This document shows positions 45,696-56,295 of a stretch of 64,000 bases of DNA, piece after piece. Made by a program: the position numbers and the translations under genes. Origin of the DNA: Atkinsonella hypoxylon (Eukaryota > Ascomycota > Sordariomycetes > Hypocreales > Clavicipitaceae); assembly GCA_000729835.1 (NCBI GenBank), contig JFHB01000027.1, positions 62,001 through 126,000 of the forward strand. Direction: 5' to 3'. Each line of letters opens with the position of its first letter. The first letter of the stretch is position 1. Under the pieces are notes generated by a model. It was not told the DNA's origin, made no database searches, and worked only from the letters and a program-made list of their open reading frames with translations.

Positions 45696-48600
45696 TTATT
45701 CACCACTCTCTTCAAGCTCGCGCATGTACTTTACAAAAGTTTTTTTATGAATCTACGAAATGCCGTAAGCTTCAGAGTCTCCAAAAAAAAAAAAAAAAAA
45801 AAAAAGGGAGAAAAAACCCAGGTTCCAGTATTGACTCACCATGCCTGTGTAACGCCCCTCTTTAGAAGCACAAATATATCGTAGGCCGAGTTTGACAAAA
45901 CACTCGTACACGAGGTCCACTGGAGATCGAATGTCTAATGAAACCGGAGCCTGCCAGGAAATTAGTCTTTGCGCCATGCTGAATAAGTGAGATTTGAGGG
46001 GAAAAAAAAACGAACAGGATCAATATACTGAGTGAAATCAGTAGGATCCGTGTAATCGTCGTCATCGTCGTCAATGCTGAGGACTCTATCCATCAGGCAA
46101 AGACTTGTTCGTTCGTCTTCGAGTTGATCCAAAGCAAATTCGAGGTCGGGCGCCGGAATGAGTCCCACCAATATGTCGTGCCGGACGATGGGCAACCCGC
46201 CATCAACCTCTCCGGCACGGTGCAAGAGCTCAAGCTTGGAGCGAAGGGTAGAAGCTTGCACAAGCGGTGAGTTGGAAATGTCAATGACTCTTTCACGTCG
46301 AGGCCGGGGAAGGATGTCGGCCAAATCGCCCGTAAAGACCGGCTTGTGCTTGTTGTCCAGAAATGGGTATGAATTCATGCTCGTCAAGAGATCCTGTAAT
46401 TCCTTAGTTGGCATGATACCACTGTATTAGAGACTGATTTCAACTTACATAGATGCTGTTGGGTTCAATAGCGTCGGCGGTCCACTTGGCCACCAAAATG
46501 GTGAGAGAAAAAGGAAGAACGTAGTCCAAGCTTCCTGTCAATTCGAACAGGATAACTGCTAATGTCACCGAAAGCCTTGTGACACCACACATGGTAGCAC
46601 CAGCGGCGATAAATGCATATACCCCCGGTTGGATGCATGAGCCATCGGCTGCAGTGGCACAGTTGCCAAAGATGGCCCAATTGGGCACCGTGAGGACGAA
46701 CCACTGTACGAGATGCCCGATGATTCGACCCAAAAGACCACCTACCACCATGGACGGAATGTAGATGCCTGCAGGTACTTTCTGTTGACCTCCGTGTTAG
46801 CACAAATCCCCATCTTTGCATGGAAGCCCTTGCAGATTACGGTCTTTGCGACTTACAATACCAAAGGTGATGACGGTAAGAAATCCCTTGATGAGAAAAG
46901 CAGTCAACAGAGTTAGCAGAATGGACGAGATGTCATTCACAGATTTAGGGCAGAGACCAAGCTCATCTTGGTTATCGTCATTGCCATCGCAGGGTGACGC
47001 CAAGTTGAATAGCAGCTTTGCGACTGGTTCCTTGACTAGTGGATTCCAAAAACTCAACAAGCCCGTGACAAGAGCTACGAGGAGAACTTCCAGCATCGGG
47101 TGCGACTTGATGACCCGAATACGTCGGAAGGACTTGGCCCAGTACTTGGAGGCCTTGATGAAGAGTGCACCCAGAGCACCGCCCAGCATACCGACCACAA
47201 TGAAACTGAGGAGCTCGAAGTATTCCCAGTCAATGAGATACCTGACCTGAAACATGACGATCTTGTGGGTCCCATACGGATTGAGGAATTTGAGAGAAAG
47301 AGCTGCAATTATGCAACAGAAGAACGTCCTGAACAGCGTCTTAGCAGGGAAGAAGTAGGCCACCTCCTCCAATCCAAAGAGAACACCGCCGAGGGGGGCG
47401 CCAAAGGCAACTGCTACACCAGCAGCGGCAGCGGCAGAAAGAACTTCTCGGCGCTTGGCGTCGTTTCGATCGTATTTGGCAAATAATCGGCAGGCAATGT
47501 TGCCTATACAAGTGGCAATGTGGACATAAGGTCCTTCTTTGCCCAGACTTAACCCGGATCCTACGCTCAAAACTAGGGCCACAGATTTGATAATAAGAGT
47601 TTTAAGCCCAAGGTATCCGTGCAACACGAACCCGCTGAGAATAACGCGAACTTCGGCAACACCGCTGCCAGCAGCAGAATAATACACCATTGGTGGATTC
47701 GGTTGTGGTGATTCCTCTCGTTGCCCTGGGTTTATGTCCTCGCCGCTCAAGTCATCTCCTGTACGACGGGGCACAGCGGCCAAATTTTCGTCTAGTGTAG
47801 TAAGCTGGTAAGCCGACGGCACCACAGTCTCTGTCCAGAGAGTAATCCAGCAAGAAAGGCATGCGAGGCCGATGACAAGAGCCCAGTATATTAGAAAGTT
47901 GGTCCACATTTCGCCGAGCGGGTGGTAGTTGAAGGCCTCGGACCAAGTTTTCCAATTCTCGCATGGCCCTCGAGGGCAACATTTCTGCTCTGGCTTGTCA
48001 ATATTCTGCTACTGGTGGCAGGTGCTGGACAGCATTGGGGTCGGGCCCGGTTTATACCTTTTCGTTCCAATACCAATTCTTGGCACAATAACCGTCCTTG
48101 AAGTCAAAAACGGTCACCTCTGTCACATCAACAACATATGCAACCAGGGCAACGACAAAGCCACATAGAGCGCTCAATATCCACCCCTGGGAGCCATCAA
48201 GGGCAACGCGAACTCGACCCCAGAAGTCTTTTCTACTACGTAGAGCCTTGACGCGATGAGAATCGGCAATGGCATCATGTACCCAGTCGGTGCTGGTGAA
48301 CTGATCGTACCACACTCGTTCATGAGGAGCAATTGACGCCTTGGATTCTGCCATGGACGTTGTTCGATCGGTAAGGGCTTGCATGAGTCTCTGGCCCCAC
48401 GAGCCATGTCTGCTATGGTGTGCGCTGGGGCGTACACTACCTGTTCAAACAAGACATTTAGCTCATGAAGATAATATTTGGTTTATTTTGAATCCCCGGT
48501 GGTTTTTTTTTTTTACCTACCAGTGTAACTGTGGTTCCTAGTCATATGTGGAATTCGTGGCGAAGGCACACCATCTGTTCTAAGTCTAGCTCGGCCCGTG

Positions 48601-48728
48601 TTAAGGAGCAGAGGAGAACGCTCGTCGGGCTCTGTATTGGTATTGGAGGCATTGAATGCATTGGGACGACGAGTTGTCAGCGGCGATGGTGGCGATGAGG
48701 CTGGGTTGGAGGCTCCATGGTCCGCCAT
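45696..48728 (-). CDS. CLC-family chloride transporter with C-terminal CBS domains
   Basis: An 865-residue intracellular CLC protein (ClC-3/4/5 and Gef1 type) that exchanges chloride for protons in endomembranes. Seven exons: 48728-48521, 48440-48058, 47984-46857, 46781-46449, 46393-46016, 45950-45840, 45752-45696; all joins keep the frame. Ion-pathway motifs are GSGVAEVRVILSGF and GKEGPYVH (with the gating Glu). GVLFGLEEVAYFF supplies the internal proton Glu, and PGVYAFIAAGATM supplies the pore Tyr. Having both Glu residues argues for an exchanger and not a channel. Two CBS segments follow, the second split over the last introns. The final coding exon is only 57 nt and ends FVKYMRELEESGE. 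It lies after an intron containing a 23-base homopolymer. The N-terminal 100 residues are disordered. Confidence 0.92.
45783..45805. repeat. A23 homopolymer inside the last CLC intron
   Basis: On the transcribed strand this is a T23 tract upstream of the TTTCGTAG acceptor at 45753. It sits inside the 86-bp final intron, where it could act as an extreme polypyrimidine tract. Confidence 0.85.
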
Positions 48729-49911
48729 GACAGGTCTCTTGTTGTAGGTTGCAGGACTCCAATATTGGATACCCGACCAGATGTTATTTCGTTTTGAGGA
48801 GAAATTCAAGAGAAAGTTAGGATGTTGCAACCCGAGATGAGTTACAGCTAGGTAGCACAGCTAGCGGACACCAAGATCAACAGGATTCGAGGTGGTCGTC
48901 TAAAGGCTGGGCAGTTCAGCTATCGCGGTTCGCGCATATGATGTACGCAAGATGACGAAAGTTGGATGGACACCTGCTGGCACAAGGCTAGATACCTTAG
49001 ACATGAACAGCAATGAAAATCTCCCAAAACTTCCTTGATCTGCCTGAAGTCGTCGTCTCCAGTTTCTCGAACAGCAACAGTGGGCACAAAATGCTAGGGG
49101 AGGGAATATAGATGAAGGAGGCAGCCACGATGAAGTGCAACGCACAGCTCTTGCCCACATAAGGGGACAAAGTTCGATGCTTGAAGGGCAGGCGGAATAC
49201 CGAGTCCGAGTACTACCTGAGTACCTGATACATGACCGAAGAGCTGCGTCGTCAAACCGTTCGGCTATCCAGTCGAGGCAAACAAGCCAAGAACAGGAGC
49301 ACACAGCAGCGAAGGAAAGACAAGGGCAAGATAGCGAGTGACGCCTGCCTCGACGCAGGTTGCCTGTGACGGGCTTTGGCTCCAGGACCCCTGCCACCAC
49401 CGTCAATCTGGTGGAGACAAGGAGGCGTGGTAGTAGTGTCACGGGGATGACGTGACTGTTGCCAAAGTTGGTCACGACACCCATGCTACGGAGGAGACTA
49501 ATATTATTTTGCTAGCACTAGAGGTCCTATGTATTTATTATTAGGCACGACGTTATTATTGTCGGCTCTAGCGCGTGTCTGGGGAGTGCCAAGTAGCAGA
49601 CGTAGCTGACCACACACGCGCTGTAACGTGAGTACGTTAGGACGCCGAACTCGACAGGACTGGCAGAACGGATAACTACTCCGTAATCCGTACTAAGCTT
49701 AACTCGCACGTAAATTTGGAGCCCCGCCGGCTTTGATTGGCCAACAAGCCAATTCGCGACCCAGCTGTCGTCTTCGCAGAGGGCTCCACAGTCCTTTCTT
49801 ATCTTATCGGCCTCTAGGAAATTTCTCTGGCCCATTTTGAACGTCTGCGCTCAAGTTTGCCTATTCTGCTTGTCCACATTGCCATTCTGAACTTAAGGCA
49901 CCTTTCCTACA
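48729..49911. promoter_or_regulatory. Divergent promoter region, CLC / UTP3
   Basis: A 1.18-kb spacer between the CLC start (-) and the UTP3 start (+). No gene is supported. No strong core-promoter word seen. Confidence 0.55.
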
Positions 49912-51783
49912 ATGGCAAAAAAGAGAAAAGGCTCCGGCCGCAATGATGGTCCTAAGGGTCCGAGGGAGTTCGACGTCTCCGATGCACGCCTCGGACCCAT
50001 TTCTACCTTTGAGGACGTCGCCGATTCAGAGGATGAGTACTTCATCGACAGGGACACGATAATGCTGGAAGACGGACCAGATTCTAAGAGGAGGAAACAA
50101 GAGGAAGAAGACATGGAACTCTCGGATGAGGAACTTTTGGGCTATCAAGACTCCGACTCTGATGATGACGATGATTTGGAAAAAGAAGCACAAACAAAGT
50201 CCAAATTAACCAAGGGATCTAAGAGAAAAGGGAAGGACGACAAAGATGAACAAAATGAAGGCGGGGAAGAGGAGGAAGGCGAATCTGGCTGGTGGGGTGC
50301 CTCGAAACAGGAATATTACGACGCTGATAATATTGAGACCGAAGCCGATGCCCTGGAAGAAGAAGCCGAGGCCAAGAGAATACAGAAGAAGAAGCTATCT
50401 AAGATGAAAGAGGAAGATTTCGTTTTCGACGGCGATGAATGGCTCGCTGGTGAGCTCGAGGTCGACGAAAATGAAGCTGAAAAGGTCGTTGAGGTACTCA
50501 AAGACGTTGAAGTTCCGCCAGACATGAGCACCGAAGAGCGAGCGCGACTCTTATCATCAAGATACCCAGAGTTTGAACATTTTGCAAATGAACTCGAAGA
50601 GCTCCAGCCTGTGTTGACTAGCTTAAAAGCGGATGCCGCACGTCAGTCAAGCGCATCAATCGAGGTCATCAAGTACTGGATCCTGGGCTGTTACATTGCC
50701 ACATTAACCACCTACTTCGCCATCCTTACATCGCCGGCTAGAGATGCATGTAAATCAGAAAAAACCCTACCACCAATGGATCTACGAGACCACGATATCA
50801 TGGAGACCATCTTGCAGTGTCGCGAGGCGTGGGACCGGGTCAAGGACATGAAAGCCACATATAATGCTGACAAAACCGCAGTTGCGCTGGCTGCGGAGAT
50901 GGATGGGGAATATGCATTGGACGATGCTCTGGCTTCATTAGATCGAAACACGAATAAGGTGTCAGTTAAGAAGGACAAGGCTGCAGCCACGAAGCGGGTG
51001 AAGAAATTGGAAAATGCCAAGGCCATTGAGAACAGTGTTGCCAATCTTTACAACCTACCTCTGCCCTCTGTGAAATCAAAACGGAAAACAAAGGATGTTG
51101 CCACGCAGCAAAAAGATGAACACTCTGACTTTGGCGAGGAGGAGATGCTGGATGCTCGTACTGCAGCAGACAAGGCCGCACGCAAAAAGAGTCTCAAATT
51201 CTACACCTCACAAATTGCACAAAAGGCCAACAAGCGTGCTGGGGCTGGACGTGATGCTGGAGGAGACATGGATATCCCTCACCGAGAACGCCTTAGAGAC
51301 CGGCAGGCACGACTGCTTGCTGAGGCCGAGAAGCGAGGCAAGCGGGATTCAAAGCATGGGGCAGATCTTGGCGACGACAGTGAGGGGGATAATGACGATG
51401 CTGCTGCCAATGCCATCCGTGACGAGGAAGATGACTACTATGACATGGTGGCCCATAAGTCAAAGAGCAAGCGCGACGAAAAAGCAGCTCGTTATGCTGC
51501 ATATGCAGCCGCCAGCAAAGCGGATCGAGTGGTAGAGAATGAGGAGATTGGCGAAGATGGCAAGAGAAAGATCACCTATGCCATTGAGAAAAACAAGGGC
51601 CTGGCGCCCAAGAGAAGCAAGGACGTAAGAAATCCCAGGGTCAGGAAGAGAAAGCAGTACGAGGCCAAGCAGAAGAAGTTGAAGAGCATGAAACCTGTCT
51701 GGCAGGGTGGTGAGCCTAAGGGTGGCTACAGAGGAGAGCTGTCTGGTATTAACACGAGTGTCATCAAGAGTGTTAAGCTGTAG
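49912..51783 (+). CDS. UTP3: U3 snoRNP / small-subunit processome protein Utp3 (Sas10)
   Basis: Intronless 623-residue nucleolar protein of the SSU processome, needed for 18S rRNA maturation. It has a Lys-rich N-terminus, then long acidic tracts (Asp/Glu runs at about residues 65-125). The Sas10/Utp3/C1D helical domain lies around residues 222-310 (FEHFANELEELQPVLTSLKA). A charged middle follows, and then the diagnostic C-terminal Sas10 domain (about 545-623) with NPRVRKRKQYEAKQKKLKSM and GYRGELSGINTSVIKSVKL up to the end. An atypical hydrophobic stretch (YWILGCYIATLTTYFAILTS) continues the helix of the C1D-like domain. Length and order match the family. The start was chosen as the first ATG, directly before a Lys-rich stretch. 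Confidence 0.93.
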   Translation: MAKKRKGSGRNDGPKGPREFDVSDARLGPISTFEDVADSEDEYFIDRDTIMLEDGPDSKRRKQEEEDMELSDEELLGYQDSDSDDDDDLEKEAQTKSKLTKGSKRKGKDDKDEQNEGGEEEEGESGWWGASKQEYYDADNIETEADALEEEAEAKRIQKKKLSKMKEEDFVFDGDEWLAGELEVDENEAEKVVEVLKDVEVPPDMSTEERARLLSSRYPEFEHFANELEELQPVLTSLKADAARQSSASIEVIKYWILGCYIATLTTYFAILTSPARDACKSEKTLPPMDLRDHDIMETILQCREAWDRVKDMKATYNADKTAVALAAEMDGEYALDDALASLDRNTNKVSVKKDKAAATKRVKKLENAKAIENSVANLYNLPLPSVKSKRKTKDVATQQKDEHSDFGEEEMLDARTAADKAARKKSLKFYTSQIAQKANKRAGAGRDAGGDMDIPHRERLRDRQARLLAEAEKRGKRDSKHGADLGDDSEGDNDDAAANAIRDEEDDYYDMVAHKSKSKRDEKAARYAAYAAASKADRVVENEEIGEDGKRKITYAIEKNKGLAPKRSKDVRNPRVRKRKQYEAKQKKLKSMKPVWQGGEPKGGYRGELSGINTSVIKSVKL

Positions 51784-52188
51784 ATTTTAAGCATCACTAC
51801 GACACTTGTATATAATCCAACTTGACGAGTGTAGGTCTTTTTTGAAATACTCGACATCATATCACCAGTAGTGGGGCCGGATGCAAAAGGCCCCCATTCG
51901 ACAACGTTCGATGGCGTGTGGTTCCTCTTCCATCTCGCACAAGTTGGCTTGCCCCACCAAGTACCTAGGTACCTACTAGGAAGGTGGTTCAAAGCCTAAC
52001 TAGGTACCTAGCAGCTGTCACTTCCAGCGCGCCGTGCCATGATACCTGCATTTCCTCCTTCGACAGTTCTTGCTTCCGCAAGAGCAGTGCGCTCAAGGCC
52101 CTTCATTAAGGCGTTTGCATTCGCATCGTCTAGCCCGCCACACAGTCAACTATAGTACCGTCCCGCCAGTAGCGCTCCCGTCGCTGCA
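51784..52188. other. Intergenic UTP3-COG1 with nested palindromes
   Basis: A 405-bp spacer between two rightward genes. It contains two 12-bp perfect palindromes: gtacctaggtac at 51961-51972 and ctaggtacctag at 52000-52011. No gene seen. Confidence 0.65.
51961..52011. repeat. Pair of CCTAGGTA-type palindromes
   Basis: Two perfect 12-bp palindromes built from the same CCTAGG/GGTACC words, about 27 bp apart and also able to pair with each other. Related words recur at 14732-14741 and 45046-45053. Confidence 0.7.
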
Positions 52189-54534
52189 ATGGCGCCAACA
52201 AACCCCGATCCCACCACCCTCGGCTCCTCAGCCGACGTCTTCTCTGGAAGCTACACCCTCCCACAGATTCGATCTCTTCATAAATCACTCCATGTTGAAA
52301 TCGAAGAGAAGTCTACACGTCTACGGACCAAGGTCGGCAGCGCCTATCGCGAACTCCTCGGTACTGCAGACACGATTGTTCATATGCGAAGTGAAAATGA
52401 CCGTGTTCAGGATCTCCTGGGAAGAATAGGTGGCCGATGCGGGCGAAGTGTGATTTCCTCAAAGGTCACGGGATTGGCAGAGTTCGTAACAAGGGACAAG
52501 GCAGCTAGTGCATACGAGGCAGCCAGGCTAAGGCTTCTTGAATCCTGCCGTCTCATGGCAAGGAGGATCCTCAGCGATGGTTGTACTCACGGGACTCTGC
52601 TGGCCAAAGGGGAGAGGCTGGTGGTAGCTACAAAGATGTTCGTCATCAGTCGCCTGCTAGTAAAGAGTCTGAGAGAAGATGAGCCCTGCAAGGACACTCA
52701 GCAGACTGTTGATGCTGCAAGCAAAACACTCGACTATCTGAGAAAGAGGATCCAGCGGAACATTGAGCGATTGCTAGAGAAGGTGGATGAGCATTCGGAT
52801 GTTGAGGATGTCGTCAAGGCTCTGTGCGCTCACAGCCTTGTGACCAGCTCAGGGGCCAGACATGCCATTCACCACTTCATCCGAGTCAGGCAACGAGCGA
52901 TGGAGACGGCGCTTGACATGAAACAGGAAGACCGCACCACGACGACGGAAGATGTGGTCCACAGCCTGAAACTTTACACGAAGACTCTTCTTGACGTGCA
53001 GGCCTTGGTGCCGCTTAAGCTCTCACAGGCGTTGTCAAAATTGAAAGAGCAACCGCTCCTGGCAGATTCCTCTCTAAGCGCCATTGAAGAACTTCGCTTA
53101 GACATTTACGAACGATGGTGCAGCGAAGAGATGCAAGACTTTACACCATTTGTACGACACGACGATCTGGATGCCAAACAAGCGCGAGAAATGCTAGGCG
53201 GCTTCGCGGAAAAGGGAGAACAGGTGGTGCTGTCGGGCCTGAGAAAGACGCTTGATCACATGGCAGACTTCAAGTCCATCACCGACTTGCGCACACATGT
53301 TTTGCAGCTCTGGATCCGCGACGGTGGCAGAGCGAGAGGATTTGATCCTCAGGGATTACAAGATGGATTACGCGAAACCATCAACGCACGACTTCTTGCC
53401 GTGGTGGAAGCAAAAGCAACTAAACTCCGTCTCGTTGGCTCGGAAATCAAGGCTACGCTTGAAGGGTCGCAAGACGGTGTATCAGACAAGAACAAAAACC
53501 TCTGGGACGACGACGGATACGAAGCCGCGCTAGCAAATGGCGCTGCGTCATTTCTCCAGGAAGTCGTTTCGCGATTACACGGACGCAATGACGCCGTTTC
53601 CAGGACCTCGCATAGCTACAACTCGTGGTTTCACATTATTGATGATGTCAAGACATTGGTGGAGCAGCTTCGGAAGCAACGGTGGGATAATGACTACGAT
53701 GAGATCGAGGACGAGGAGACGATCGAAGGGAGGCAAAGGATCTTGAGTAACGAAGACCCGAAAAGACTGGAGGAGAAACTGGATGAGGCACTTGATGCAT
53801 CCTTCAGCGCTCTTGAAGAACAAGTTCAAGACTTGTGGGCGCAGCATAGCAAGCACGCCTCCCGTGCCACCATAGCCATCTATTTGATGCGGGTAATTCG
53901 CGATATCCGCTCTCAATTGCCCGATCGTCCTGCTGTCAAGAACTTTGGTCTATCCATGATGCCCGCCTGGCATACCCAGGTCGCAGCCGCGGCGTCCCGC
54001 TCTGCGGCCGAGGATTTCATCACAAACGGATTACCAGACAAGAGCGTGGCGACGAAGCCGTTGTGGGAGGGTCAACCACTTTTGCCGAGTCAACCTTCCC
54101 CAAGCGTATTCCAGTTCCTGTGGAACCTGTCGCTGGCTATGACGGACTTGGGTGTCGACTTATGGACCCCTGCGGCGGTTTCTGAGCTGAAGACACAGCT
54201 TGGTGAAAAGCTTGGTACATGGTGGCGAAAGGAATTGCAAACTCTGTCGAGGGAGGATGGGGACAGCGTGGCGGATGCCAAGACGGATGGGACAGGCGAA
54301 CCGAGCGAAGATAACATCACAACACATGATGTGTGTACGCAATGGCTCTTTGATGCGGCACTGCTACGATGTTGCATCGGCAATGGGGAAGGGAAGGGAG
54401 CTGTTGACCTTGCGAAGTTGGAGGACGAATTCGCAAATGGGAGCGGGCTAGATGAGGCGGCGAGGAAGAAGGTGTGCGAAATGGCGGGCGATTTCTGGGG
54501 CAGAGTCAATTTGCTCTTTGGCTTGCTGGCGTGA
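52189..54534 (+). CDS. COG1: Conserved oligomeric Golgi complex subunit 1
   Basis: Intronless 781-residue subunit of the COG tethering complex, which acts in retrograde traffic within the Golgi. The Vps51-type N-terminal helix is clear at residues 15-80: SGSYTLPQIRSLHKSLHVEI, then KVGSAYRELLGTADTIVHMR. The rest is helical, as expected for a CATCHR-family tether, with an acidic loop (EIEDEETIEGRQR) near residue 503 and a conserved NLSLAMTDLGVDLWTP segment near the C-terminus. The start at 52189 gives a typical fungal N-terminus. It is convergent with the enoyl-CoA isomerase gene (271 bp between stops), and the UTP3 gene lies 405 bp upstream in the same direction. Confidence 0.9.
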   Translation: MAPTNPDPTTLGSSADVFSGSYTLPQIRSLHKSLHVEIEEKSTRLRTKVGSAYRELLGTADTIVHMRSENDRVQDLLGRIGGRCGRSVISSKVTGLAEFVTRDKAASAYEAARLRLLESCRLMARRILSDGCTHGTLLAKGERLVVATKMFVISRLLVKSLREDEPCKDTQQTVDAASKTLDYLRKRIQRNIERLLEKVDEHSDVEDVVKALCAHSLVTSSGARHAIHHFIRVRQRAMETALDMKQEDRTTTTEDVVHSLKLYTKTLLDVQALVPLKLSQALSKLKEQPLLADSSLSAIEELRLDIYERWCSEEMQDFTPFVRHDDLDAKQAREMLGGFAEKGEQVVLSGLRKTLDHMADFKSITDLRTHVLQLWIRDGGRARGFDPQGLQDGLRETINARLLAVVEAKATKLRLVGSEIKATLEGSQDGVSDKNKNLWDDDGYEAALANGAASFLQEVVSRLHGRNDAVSRTSHSYNSWFHIIDDVKTLVEQLRKQRWDNDYDEIEDEETIEGRQRILSNEDPKRLEEKLDEALDASFSALEEQVQDLWAQHSKHASRATIAIYLMRVIRDIRSQLPDRPAVKNFGLSMMPAWHTQVAAAASRSAAEDFITNGLPDKSVATKPLWEGQPLLPSQPSPSVFQFLWNLSLAMTDLGVDLWTPAAVSELKTQLGEKLGTWWRKELQTLSREDGDSVADAKTDGTGEPSEDNITTHDVCTQWLFDAALLRCCIGNGEGKGAVDLAKLEDEFANGSGLDEAARKKVCEMAGDFWGRVNLLFGLLA

Positions 54535-54805
54535 TGGGATAAGCAGTGCAATACCCAATATCCATGTGTCTAACTAAGCACCATCTGCGCTCTATGGTTC
54601 AATGTCAACATCAAATCTTGGACCGCGTGCGTAAAATGGTGCTCCTGCTACGTCGTGCAACGCAAAACCCGGAAATAAACCCCCCTTGTCACGCATCTGC
54701 CAAAAACATGCCATTGCCATCATGCAAGCAAATCGAGCCCACCACCAACCCCAGAGTTACGCAGCAAACAAAAGCGCAAACACATTCCTCCCTCCCATGC
54801 CCAAA

Positions 54806-55705
54806 TCACAGCTTGTGCCTCTTCTCCCCACTAGCCAGCTTCCGAAACTCCTCCTGCGGAATGCCCTTGACGAACCGATCCAGGCCCGCAAACACTTCGT
54901 GCACGTTCTGCGCATGATGAGCCTCCAAATCCGGCCTCCGCAAAAGCTTCTTGATCCCAAGCACGCTCTCCCCATTCAGATGGTCGCCCAGCCGCTCGTC
55001 CACCTCCTGCAGCAATCTCTCGCGGAACCGGGCATCCTCGCCGCGCCCAATGTCAAAGACGTCGTTGACGAACCCGCAGGCCTTGAGGTCCTCTGCCGTC
55101 AGGCGCTTGCTCATGATGAGCGCCTCGTTGGCCCTGGCCTGTCCCAGACGGGCGGCCAGCGCGCGGGAGGCGCCTCCCTCCGCGACGAGGCCGAGCGACG
55201 AGAAGGGCGTGAGGAGGAAGGTGTGCGGGGTGCAGTAGATGAAGTCGGCCCAGCCGACGAGGGCGGCTGTGAGGCCTACGACGGGGCCGTTGAGCCCGAC
55301 GACGAGGATCTTGGGGTGCGTGGCGAAGGCGTGCGTGATGTTGAGGTTGAAGGCTACGAAGGTCTGGAGCCATGCCTTGTGGCGGTCGGATGGGTTGGCG
55401 GACGGTGCGATGCCGCGGGAGAGGGAGAGGGAGACGTCGGCGCCGCTGGGGAGGGGGGGGAACTTGGGTCAGCTTTGTGAAGCAACTTCTGGGAGGGATA
55501 GTGTCGAGACTCACGCTGAGAAGAAGCGCCCTTTGCCTGTAATGACTGTCGTGATGACCTCGTCGTGTGTCGCCACCTCGTTTAGCTTGGTTGCGAGGTC
55601 ATAGTACTGCTCTTGGTTGAGAGCCCCGAGCTTCTTCTCGTTGCTGATAGTGATGACGGCCACGCGGCCGCGGTACTCCACGGCGATGACCTGATCGGTA
55701 GGCAT
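54806..55705 (-). CDS. Peroxisomal enoyl-CoA hydratase/isomerase family protein (ECI-like)
   Basis: A 276-residue crotonase-fold protein. Exons are 55705-55515 and 55445-54806, with a 68-bp intron; the join reads TGKGRFFSAGADVSLSLS, which places the CoA-binding oxyanion segment correctly. A second oxyanion segment is VVGLNGPVVGLTAALVG, and FIYCTPHTFLLTPFSSLGLV follows. The protein ends in His-Lys-Leu, a type 1 peroxisomal signal. The pattern fits delta3,delta2-enoyl-CoA isomerases (yeast Eci1/Dci1), which help beta-oxidation of unsaturated fatty acids. A plain hydratase cannot be excluded from sequence alone. ATG 55705 is the first in frame. Exon 2 is strongly GC-rich at third positions, so its complement also looks open, but that frame is not a gene. 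Confidence 0.9.
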
Positions 55706-56295
55706 CTGGGCGGAATGGACGGAATCGGGCTCGACAAGACGACAAAACGACAAAACGGAGTGTGTTCGGTGTCGTTTGCTCAGGGGCGGCAAGTTACGGC
55801 GTCAAGTTGTTGAGGGCAACGCGGCACTTGGCTGAGGCGCAATTGACGCCACGGTATGGCTCCGACTCTCAAGACAGAGTGAAGCAATGCAAAACACAAG
55901 ACAAAATGGAAAACGAGGGCAAGGCACTGTTGTAACTTTATATCTCCTGGATTGCCAATTCTTGTAAACACTTTTGATATCCCGTCCGACCTTAATGAGC
56001 CGGCGGCCCCACTTTCTGGGCACGGGTTTCGAGTCCCCGGTGCCACGCCTCGTAACCTCGGTCCGTCCGAGATGCGGGGGACTAGCTAGGCTGCCGAGCA
56101 AAGCAAAAAATGGATCAGTTTAAATGCCGTCCAACTTGCGCATATCACGAGTGTAGCTACTTACACACGACAAAAAAAAAAAGTCAACATAAACATGGTG
56201 GCCTCCCAAGGTTATGTCAAACGCCGCTCTATGCATCATCGCAATACAACTTTTGGGTACTTCACTTCGGACACTGAGACCAGCCCAACCCTTAC
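55706..56295. other. Intergenic between the isomerase start and RPA49 stop
   Basis: No gene seen. Includes a ggcacggg...ccccggtgcc hairpin near 56017-56043, which lacks a tRNA-like 5' half. Confidence 0.6.

Noticed and set aside
54686..55480. 264-codon plus-strand frame
   Set aside because: Complement of the enoyl-CoA isomerase gene exon 2.
56017..56043. tRNA-like hairpin with a TTCGAGTCC box
   Set aside because: No matching acceptor 5' strand, D-arm or anticodon arm at the right distance.
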